In this document: positions 56,463 to 64,000 of the stretch, one piece after another | Numbering within the stretch: the first letter of the stretch is position 1 | How the letters are laid out: each line of letters opens with the position of its first letter | DNA from: Aulostomus chinensis | Lineage: Eukaryota > Chordata > Actinopteri > Syngnathiformes > Aulostomidae | Direction of reading: 5' to 3' | Length of the DNA: 64,000 nucleotides | Assembly (NCBI GenBank): GCA_037954235.1 | Contig: JBBMOA010000008.1 | Span: 440,001 to 504,000 of the forward strand | Program-made: the position numbers and the translations under genes | Notes under the pieces: model-generated | The model's database searches: none | Seen by the model: the letters and a program-made list of their open reading frames with translations, nothing else | Told to the model about the DNA's origin: nothing

Positions 56463-59400
56463 TAAATATATTGGGAACTCTTTTAACTACTGTGTCATTT
56501 TGAAGGAGGGACCGCTTTTTATCGCGCTTGATCGTATCTGACACAGCTGTCAAGTGGGCGTCTGTGTTTTTATTGGCTGCGAATGATTGAACCAAGCCCA
56601 TCAGGGACTGGGGGGTGACGGTTTTGGAGTTGACAGAGTTTAATGTCACACCCTTGCATTTAACAGCGGTCTTGCCGTGGTGTGTTTGGTACACGTGACA
56701 CTTGGGCCCTCCAGACACAACCTCTGTGATAAAATCCCCACCCTCTCACTAGTCTGTTAAATCACCCAGATACGGACCTGTCGGGGGGACCCGCTCCCCT
56801 GGCTGAGATGTGAAGATCACAACGTCTGTGTCGCAGTAAAGCACGCGCTCCTGCAGCTTGTCGTGCAGGTTGTAGAGCTCGAGGCGTGCATGTGCGGTGG
56901 TCATGGCGCCTGTGAACACATTCACGTCTTTCGCACGAGCCCCCACACTGTCGGCGTGTGACCACTGCACCATAGCAACGTTGTCAGAGACAAAACCAAA
57001 CTGGCTCACTTTGTAATGATCACTAAACATGAGCTGGGTAAACCTCTCAGGCTCTGGTATCAGCTCACATGTGGCCATGTTACAACGCATGCTAAAACGG
57101 CCCCAGAGCGAGTTGAGGAGGAGTTGGTTACAGCTTCTGACTGCTTTGCTGACACAGATTTTGGCCGGGTCAAGTCTGATACCCTCCTTTTCACAATCGT
57201 CGGCTATGTATTTCTCACATTCCTGAGGTGTTGTGGTGTGTTTGGAGTAGCCTGAGGCTTCCCGTTTGCATTTCAGGAAGGTCTTGACATATTCTTTCAA
57301 CAGCGTGTCTGTCTTGTCCGGACAGTGCCAGACCTCATCAACGTGCAACAAACGATACCCCTTTTCAAGAGCTTTTTGGAGTTGAAAAAGAGACCCACAT
57401 CCCAGACAACTGACGCTCTGTGTCACTGTGTCTGCACTCGTCTGACTGATTTAGCTCTTCAGCACAGGTACAGCATGGCGGGAACATGAGCTTGGCGTAA
57501 GCCTTGTATGGGAGGACGGGGTGGTAGAGCCCCCACCACAGCAGCACAACACATTTAATGAGACCAAAATAGTTTTCAATGTCATCAAAGTTGTGAATAA
57601 TTTGCAGATGGCCCACAGGGTATTGTTTTTTAGACTGCACTGTGGGGTGAAGGCTGGTGAAGTCGTAGTAGTGAATTTTTTCACCGTCCACGCACTGGTG
57701 GTACATTCCCATTGCATTTGTACGGCCCCCAAACAATGCATCTCTAGGGTTTAGACGTTCGGGTTTTCTGTACGTGGATAGAAAACCTCTAACGGCCTGG
57801 TCAGATCTACACAGTGCACTCCACTCACACCCCCACATCACAACCACTCTCAAGCCATACTGCATTCTCAGGGCTGTCACACACTCAGAAAACATGTGGA
57901 AGAGTTCACCGTAAGAAATTTTGGACACTGGGTTCTTCTCGCTCTCGACATGACACTTGACACAGCCGTGGTAAAGACAACCAGCAAACTCATAACACGT
58001 CTTTGTGGACTCACAGAAACCATCAACAAAGTCTGGCCCGATCTTCCGCTCGACTGCGTTAAGAGCGTGTTAGATGTGTATGGTTTCAGCGTGCATCACA
58101 TACTCCAGCCACTGTATGGAGGCGTTAGAGAAGGTCTTATTTTGTGTCATGTATGCGCCATCGTATGTCAGAGCCACAGTGTCGCGGGGTAAGAAGAGTG
58201 TTTTATAACCCCCATGCAGCTACCCGCTAATGTGGTGAAACTGTACGGATCTATCTGGGTACAGTTTAAAAATGCGTCGCGGTAGATTGTGCAGGCCTTT
58301 CTCAACACCTCCACATCATTGATGCAGTATTTGCACATTTCAGATTGTAGGTCAAATGTTTCATGACACACTGTGTTCCGTTGCTCTTGTGTTAAACTGG
58401 TGCGGAAAGTGTCCTTTTTCCAAATCTTTACATCCTAGAGCATCGGAGGGTTTTGCCAAACGCATCGGTAGAAAAGAATAAGAGTCGATCCATCTCTGGT
58501 CGTATGATTCTTCGTACAAATGGATCACTCTGCTGCCGCGCATGGTGACGGACGGAACAATCCCCCGCCAGACAAAATGCTCCAGCAGGATGTAGTTGTC
58601 AAAACCTGAAGCATTGTGGGCTATGAATGTGAATCTTGGGCCGTCTGTAATGATCAACAAATGCCCGACGCAGCGCAAAGTGTTGAAACAGAATTTGTTT
58701 CCATCCATGTCCACAGCACACACAAAACATGCCTCGTGTTTTCCCTTGTGGTACCGGGCCTCGAAACCATAAAAGCTGTATTTTCTCTCCAGGTCTTTTT
58801 TCTCTGTAGGCTGTATAAAGCACATGTGGCCTGAGCTGCCGCTGATGAGACCTTCATTACAGAGGGCACATTTTGCAGGCGCACAAGCGTGTTTTTTTTT
58901 TACCAACTTTGTAAATCACCCTGCAGCAGCTACAATATTTTAAGATGTCGCAGGGCATCAGGCCATGAGTTTTATCGTGCTCTTTGTGTGCTTGGTAACA
59001 AACCTCTGACTTGCAGATGCGGTTGCAGTCCCTGCATTTTAAAGTGTTTGACGCTCATTCACAGCAGTGTGTAAAGCACACATTGCACAGATATTTACAT
59101 TTATGCCTTAGAGGACTGTCATAGGTGTTGTGGCAGTAATTACAGACATACGCTGTGCCGAAAAAAGGTTTCACGTTGGTGGTTAAGTAGTAGTGGTTGT
59201 TGTGTAGATGAAGCCAGATGGTGTTTAAATTAGGAGTGGTGTTAGTCTGGAAACATTGCAATCGTTTACGGCCTCTGTGTGGTGGTAAATCACAATTTTG
59301 GCGTTTATTACAGCCTCAAATTTGGCCACGTGTGTCAATAAAACCGGCTGTGAGGGGTCGAGACCTGCCGACGCATGTAGACGTGTGGCGAGCACCATTT

Positions 59401-59599
59401 TGTCTTGTTCAGACGCTGCGGCATCGGCAGCGTGCGCTAGGCATCGTTCTACATTGTTGTTTGGGTTAAAGAGGGCATGTGCCTTTTTAGATAGAATCTG
59501 ATCACAGCACACAGTCCCCAATTTCAAACGCCCTGCTCCTGAGAGGTTTTGCACCACTGTAACGATAAACTCCAGCTCGTCGTCAGTCATCGATGAATC

Positions 59600-59934
59600 A
59601 TTACTGTTAGGGTCTGTGGTGGAAGATGAGGGAGACCCAAAGGCAGACAGTGTTGAAGGGTGGAGCACAAAAGAGGTTTATTGTTAAGCTGAGGCTGGAG
59701 ACTTGGCTGGAGACAGGAGACCAGACTGTGAACAGGACAAGCACAAGACATCAAAACTAACAATGACCCAACAACCTAACTGGAGAAAACACCGAGGTTA
59801 AATACAAGGAGATAAACGGGGCACAGGTGGTGCAATCAACCAGGTGAGACACATAAGGTGATCACAGGAGGGAAGTCAGGCAGACAGGACATGACTACAA
59901 AATAAAACAGGAAGCACAAGACAGGGACAATTAC
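59600..59934 (-). mobile_element. Solo LTR in polB with 5-bp target duplication
   Basis: On the minus strand the insert begins TGTCCCTGTC and ends CCCTAACA; it spans 59,605-59,929 (325 bp) and contains AATAAA. The five bases GTAAT (minus strand) stand at both sides (59,930-59,934 and 59,600-59,604). TG...CA ends plus a 5-bp duplication define an LTR element. No internal region is present, so it is a solo LTR left by recombination. PolB coding sequence continues in register on either side. Its first ~90 bases resemble the solo LTR at 63,165. Confidence 0.93.
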
Positions 59935-60656
59935 TCTGAATAGCCTGTGACACCGCCTCTATAAACGTATCCTGGTTGTATTCATCGTCAGATTGTAATA
60001 CACGTGGCACGTCGCTAGCCAGGGACGGTCCTCTCAACACAACATTTAAAACACTGCCAGGTTGTGACCTTTCTAATGCGCTGTCAATCACTCCAGAGAG
60101 CCTGTCTCTAATAAAAGTGGGTACACATTCAGGGTTGTCAACAGCGACATCCCTAAAATCAACTTTTTGACGCAGTTCTATAGCATTAAATTGGCTAATC
60201 TCCCTCACAGACCCCTGCCCATAGCCAGTTTGTCTTGAAATGTGTGGTGTGTTAATACTGCTACAAGCAACGGCTTCAGGTTCATGTGCAGGTCTAGCAA
60301 TTACCTGTTGAGATTGTGGTGGCGGTGTGGTGTGAGGTTCAGGGTCTCTTGCCGGCTGGTTCGAGCTCTGCTGCAAAGATTTCCTCCAGATCTTTAAAAT
60401 CGTCTTCTGTAGGTCTGGTCTGACAAATGTCTTCCAGAGCCACCACTGTGGGTGACAGTTGCGTAATCCAGGGCCCGCTAGCGCCCTCCGGTGTCAAGGG
60501 TGGTTGAATGTTGTGAGGTGTGGAAATAGGCAGTCTTTCAAGCATATTGACCGCCTGCTGCATATGAAGGAATCCTGGTGGAGGATCTATGAATTGAAAA
60601 TAAGAAAAACTTGTTGGGTCTGAGGGTGTCGATAAAACTGTTTGAAAAGCTTGCAC

Positions 60657-60902
60657 TTACATACCATCATGCCTGGGGCTCACTGCCTTTCTCTCAGCTG
60701 TGCATGGCTTCTTCTCACAGGGTCTGTATTTTTTAAATTAAATGTGTTACATTGTGTGGTGGGTGTTTTACGTACACAAAGGACGATTTAGCCCTCTGAC
60801 ACACCCTTGCGCCCTGGTCAATCGTCTCCTCTTTAAACTGAGCCTGTTTTTGCGCTCAGGTGCGGTCGGGGTGTCTGTAAACAAAGAAGTGATTAATTAA
60901 AA
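60657..60902. other. Right Polinton flank
   Basis: Presumed 5' region of polB (minus strand). Contains GTATGTAAG directly after an ATGATG at about 60,668, which could be a first exon and donor. No coding motif. Confidence 0.35.
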
Positions 60903-60917
60903 TAGGGTTAGGGTTAG
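60903..60917 (-). repeat. Telomere-like 15-bp motif, right Polinton boundary
   Basis: TAGGGTTAGGGTTAG; its reverse complement equals 48,468-48,482. It stands between the polB upstream region and unrelated MITE-like sequence. Confidence 0.85.
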
Positions 60918-60959
60918 ACTTAATTAGTGGTCAATTTGTTACTGTAAAATGTGAAGACA

Positions 60960-61560
60960 ATAGCTGGGTTTACATGGAGCCTAATATTCCAATCAGTATC
61001 AGATTAGAAGCCCGAACCGAATAAAAATGTTCCATATAAACACCTCAATCCGAATAAAGAGGTCTAATCCGAATGGAATCTCATGCGGTTTCACAGTGGT
61101 AGAATATTCCTTTCCCAAACCGATCAGATGTAAAATCTTATCATGTAAACGGTGAAGCTGTTCTTTCTGTGAATGCTCGGTCTTGACGTAAATGCACAGT
61201 GACGTTTCCTCACTTGATGAAAATGGCGGCTTCCAAGCAGCAGTAAACAGAACTGGTCTGCGGCGGAGAGTTTATTTTTTAACACGAACTCTCAAAGACC
61301 TGAACATTATCGTACGCTTAGACGGCAGGAAAACAAGAAATTCCGAACTGTTAAAAAAAACTCAATGAAGCCGGCATCGACCAACATCACTCTGCACAAG
61401 AGACACAGCGGTAAAACGGAGGTTCCGATTGAATGAGGTGGCACATGAAAACACCAGATCAGAACAGATCAGTCACATGAAAACAGCTGACCCGAACTCT
61501 TCAATCAGAATGAAGAAAACGTCTGCACGCCAGCGTGGTTAATATATACGGAGTTGCTCA
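60960..61560. mobile_element. MITE-like AT-rich repeat
   Basis: Begins GCTGGGTTTACATGGAGCC and has repeated CCGAAT/AATCCGAAT words and CATGTAAAC. This style of sequence is typical of short non-autonomous DNA transposons in fish. The far end has CATGAAAACA words but no exact inverted copy of the start, so the right limit is uncertain. No coding capacity. Confidence 0.45.
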
Positions 61561-61721
61561 CCGCTGCAATCAGCCATTATTTCTCCCAGCAGTAAGAAAA
61601 TCAGGATCCCGATCCTCTGTGCTTGTACACCGCGTGGCCCGTTACACAAACTGTTTGACCTCCTGAACCACTGTGGTTAAACCATACTACGAAATGAAAA
61701 ATGGGTGGAGCCCTGCCACCT

Positions 61722-61995
61722 TGAGTTTACTTTTAAACGCAGTATTTTACAAAATCAAATATTTTAGCCAGAATGGGTTACCACAGAACCCCTTAAAACA
61801 GATACTCTTGTTTAATTACATGTTCAGATTTGATCACCCCGGCCCCTTTAACAAGCATGTCACACAGAAACAAGACCCAGTGTTGAAAAAGGTTGATATT
61901 TATTGAACTCTTCAGAGTTTACAGGGACAAAACAACAAAACACCCACATTGAAAATGACCTCACTTTGGCTGCCATGTGTTTGAGATCAAGCGGT
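61722..61995 (-). repeat. 274-bp inverted repeat, right copy
   Basis: Perfect reverse complement of 48,483-48,756. It covers the last 12 codons, stop and 3' UTR of the gene below plus the end of a converging + strand frame (stop at 61,906). The gene continues only on this side, so this copy is the source and the left copy the derivative. Confidence 0.9.
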
Positions 61996-62617
61996 GGTCC
62001 ACACAGCTGGTCCAGAATCCTGGTCCTGACGCTATGCTGCCATAATAGCTGTCAGTGGCTTTTATGGCAGCGTCTGGCTGGGCTGGATGGTGGAACAGTG
62101 TTTCAACGGCTCCTGCTATTTTAGAGGGGCTGATGAGCGTTTTCTTTGGAAATAGAAAGTTTATGATTGTGCGCAGGAAATTGTTGTTCCACAACCTCAT
62201 CATGATGGCGTCATAATTCCTATTAAAGTACCGATAGGGTAAGTCATCATCACGCGTGTGTGGTCCCTTCCACACGTCCATGCAGCCATCGTCCCGCTGC
62301 TGCGCTCTGCACTCCTCACAGTCATCGAACCACTGCGACATGATTGATTCGTTTAGCAGCGGCAGTTCAACTCTTGTCAGGTGTTCCATCAAGCGGTCTG
62401 AAGTCTCACGGTCCATGTAGCGATCATCACGATCCACATATACGTGGGCAGATCCCACTAGAATCTCACAGGGTGGATCCTCTAGTTGACGCGTTGCCAC
62501 CGACGAATACAAACGTCTACCCTCATCTACGCGCAGAAAAACAGGGTGTTAAAACACAAAGGCATTAAAACAAATAGGCATTGGGGGAAACTGACCGTTA
62601 ACCAGAGTCGTGTCCAT
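61961..62617 (-). CDS. Spliced gene related to the left-terminal Polinton gene; function unknown
   Basis: Exon 1 is ATG at 62,615-62,617 to 62,596 (22 bp, MDTTLVN). The intron runs 62,595 to 62,527 with GTCAGT donor and CTGCGCGTAG acceptor. Exon 2 goes from 62,526 to the stop at 61,961, open throughout. The protein (about 195 residues) has a Cys cluster (WFDDCEECRAQQRDDGC) and NYDAIMMRLWNNNFL, and ends in the NTWQPK stop. The block YDxIM-x-LWNxNxL and the Cys cluster also occur in 49,901-50,546, so the two are diverged relatives. A TTAAATA box at about 62,706 could be a promoter. Unlike its neighbours it has no frameshift, and its AATAAA lies 50 bp past the stop. Confidence 0.6.
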
Positions 62618-63159
62618 GATTCACCGCAAAAAACACGGGCGTGAGTCCAGCGGTCTAACCCTTGAGTCGGAAACCCATATGATACAGCAACAAACTCTGG
62701 GCGTATTTAAGTACTACCAAGAATCCCGAACGACACGCAGAACATGTCCAGGCGTGTTTACGTCCTGCCACAGAATCCTATTGTTTGAGATCTCCGGAAG
62801 GAAACGGACACGCCCCTTTTTAGCGGGGGGGTGCACGAGGACGCGCATTCACATGCACGCGCAAAGGTGCAGTCTTATTACTACTAATGGTATATTATTG
62901 ATGATGTCACACTGAGGAAATTCATTGTTACAAAATCGTATTTTATGTTTGCTCAAAAAAACCCACTTAATACACAATAATGAACCATAGAGTTGTAATA
63001 AACTTTGATTGAACCAACTTTTCGACGAGTTCCTTCTTCTCCTTCCAGGGTTGTTATAGCTACACACTGGTGGTGTCAGCAGCTTGCTATCAAACGCCTG
63101 GGTCGGTGCCTTGGTTTCTTCCATCAACCAGGTTGTTGTGACTATTGGCTCATTCGTTG
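62618..63159. other. Unassigned DNA
   Basis: The part next to the spliced gene (62,640-62,870) is probably its promoter side; it includes a G-run and GCGC/ATGCACGCGC words. The part 62,880-63,150 has no motif, though on the minus strand it has a TTTATTAC-type AT-rich segment that may be old LTR sequence. Confidence 0.35.
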
Positions 63160-63581
63160 TCATCTGTCATGATCCCTGTCTTGTTTCCTGTGTCGTCATG
63201 TCCTGTCTTCTTCTGCTCCTCCCTGTGATTACCTCATGTGTCTCACCTGTGTATTTAACTTTTGTGTTTCCCTTTGTCTGTGTCAGGTCATTGTCTTGTG
63301 CCGAGTGATTTTTTTTTCAGCTGTCTCAAGCCCCCAGTCTCCAGTTTCCCCCTTGTGTCCTTCACTTCTTGATGTAAGTTTTGGTTGATACTTTGTCCTG
63401 TGTCCAGGATGTAGGCCCGTTGACCCCTTTAATTGTACTTTGTTTTCACTCCTCAGTTGCTACTTTGACTTCCTTTGTTTGTACTTTGGCTTTTGGCTTA
63501 ATAAATACCCCCTTTTGAGCCCTCCTTGTCTCTGGCTGCTACTGGGTCAATTCCTCGCCCAGCACACCTCATGACATCATC
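63160..63581 (+). mobile_element. Solo LTR with TCATC target duplication
   Basis: The LTR is 63,165-63,576 (412 bp): it starts TGTCATGA and ends TCATGACA, a perfect 8-bp inverted end pair. TCATC precedes it (63,160-63,164) and follows it (63,577-63,581), a 5-bp target duplication. A polyadenylation signal (TTAATAAATAC) lies near 63,500 and a TATTTAAC box near 63,252. No internal coding part is present. Confidence 0.95.
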
Positions 63582-63867
63582 ACAGTGAGAATGACAGTGA
63601 AATGACCATCTGGTAAACCTTGGAGAACCACGGTGTGAATGTGTCTTCAATTCTGGGTGCATAAACATCACTGAGATAAACAGTTATTAATCTGACAGAG
63701 GAATAAGACATGAATATGATGCAGAGGAATACGTGGAAGCTCTTTCTCCTCGTCAAGGACACAAGTGATTATTCTCTCAGTTTATCCTAGAGTCAAACCA
63801 GCTCTCCTGGAACAGCTGCCTCCCACTTCCACAGCAGCTGCAAGTCCGTGTCTTCCTCTTGTTTCAC

Positions 63868-63869
<2 letters not shown>

Positions 63870-63922
<53 letters not shown>
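63870..63922 (+). repeat. (GT)n microsatellite
   Basis: About 26 GT units. The surrounding 63,582-64,000 shows nothing else recognisable. Confidence 0.95.
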
Positions 63923-63924
<2 letters not shown>

Positions 63925-64000
63925 TATGCCTGAGTGGCACCTCTATGGACACACTGTCATCAGGGATCCAGCTGTGGGAGACCCAGACCTCTGAAGCCTT

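Larger units (their letters stand above)
56254..60656 (-). pseudogene. Polinton DNA polymerase B (protein-primed type)
   Basis: Long N-terminal region (60,656-59,230) of unclear role, then a Cys-rich segment (CNYCHNTYDSPLRHKCKYLC, 59,150-59,090, and more Cys to 58,850). The exonuclease has FIAHNASGFDNYIL (ExoII) and YCINDVEVLRKA (ExoIII); the ExoI position reads FYGFEAR where a D-x-E is expected. An EFAGCLYHGC-type block lies at 57,990. Polymerase motif A is YYDFTSLHPTV (57,670), motif B NQLLLNSLWGRFS (57,110) and motif C YCDTDVVIF (56,825). The final residues (YNKRRVFLDYTTLPYGF) lie at 56,257-56,306, beyond an L2-tail insertion. Frameshifts near 60,360, 59,240, 58,890, 58,370 and 57,400 and a TAA near 58,070 show it is dead. 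Confidence 0.92.
48468..60917. mobile_element. Maverick/Polinton DNA transposon, decayed
   Basis: About 12.4 kb with Polinton hallmark genes: retrovirus-type integrase, jelly-roll capsid genes, a protease stub, packaging ATPase and protein-primed-type DNA polymerase B, in two converging blocks (+ from 49 to 54.2 kb, - from 60.7 to 54.3 kb). At 48,468-48,482 and, inverted, at 60,903-60,917 the same 15 bases (CTAACCCTAACCCTA) face inward. Polintons normally have terminal inverted repeats of 100 bp or more, so either these are residual ends or the termini were lost. Nearly every gene has frameshifts or stops, and two later insertions lie in polB. Confidence 0.85.

Noticed and set aside
48454..62617. 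An integrated herpesvirus (because of the telomere-like ends)
   Set aside because: The gene set is that of a Polinton: retroviral-type integrase, adenovirus-like capsid and ATPase genes, protein-primed-type polB. No herpesvirus gene is recognisable.

Overview
The window looks like teleost fish (probably percomorph) genomic DNA that consists almost entirely of transposable elements, tandem repeats and degraded viral-type elements. The evidence is the fish-typical L2 LINE 3' tails, a BEL/Pao element, several Ty3/gypsy families, RTE-like GATG-tailed repeats, a ZBED-type hAT, a Maverick/Polinton, and many CA/GT, GA and GATG microsatellites. I recognise no host single-copy gene, rRNA, tRNA or CRISPR array. 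All coordinates and frames come from reading the sequence; no database search was run.

Layout. 1-4.5 kb: an L2-like LINE fragment, a BEL/Pao pol remnant and an L2 3' end, joined end to end. 5.5-13.6 kb: a 232-bp direct repeat brackets a composite in which a LINE ORF1 (6.9-8.0 kb, +) and a LINE ORF2 C-terminus (12.2-13.2 kb, +) are separated by two minus-strand gypsy fragments (Mag-like, then a chromodomain family). 13.6-16.2 kb: a minus-strand L2 LINE with a GA minisatellite, then an RTE-like LINE end. 16.5-18.9 kb: a CA-rich simple-sequence block with an L2 tail inside it. 19.6-20.1 kb: a GATG array. 20.5-22.4 kb: the best-preserved L2 reverse transcriptase. 24.7-25.5 kb: a 69-bp-period minisatellite. 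25.7-27.4 kb: an internally deleted hAT and a SINE-like repeat. 27-33.6 kb: mostly unassigned DNA with microsatellites and another SINE-like copy. 33.6-37.0 kb: a minisatellite that reverses orientation near 34,959. 37.1-39.7 kb: an L1/Tx1-type LINE.

39.7-48.5 kb holds a young minus-strand Ty3/gypsy retrotransposon: PNMA-like gag, protease, RT, RNase H, integrase and a long acidic tail. Its LTRs are nearly identical, but the 5' LTR (right side) is cut off at a telomere-like motif.

48.5-60.9 kb is a decayed Maverick/Polinton. On the + strand lie a spliced gene of unknown function, a chromodomain integrase, minor-capsid-like, basic glycine-rich and major-capsid genes, and a protease stub. On the - strand lie small conserved genes, the packaging ATPase and a protein-primed-type DNA polymerase B. 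The block is flanked on both sides by an inverted 15-bp telomere-like motif. Polymerase B carries a solo LTR with a 5-bp target duplication and an L2-tail insertion. Beyond it (60.9-62.6 kb) are a MITE-like stretch and a second spliced gene that resembles the left-terminal gene. The 3' end of this second gene is duplicated as a perfect 274-bp inverted repeat at 48.5 kb. The window ends with a solo LTR (63,165-63,576) flanked by TCATC duplications.

Most items of interest are structural: the telomere-like Polinton boundaries, the perfect inverted repeat 13 kb apart, the orientation-switching minisatellite, the two related spliced genes, and the nested insertions that give a relative age order.
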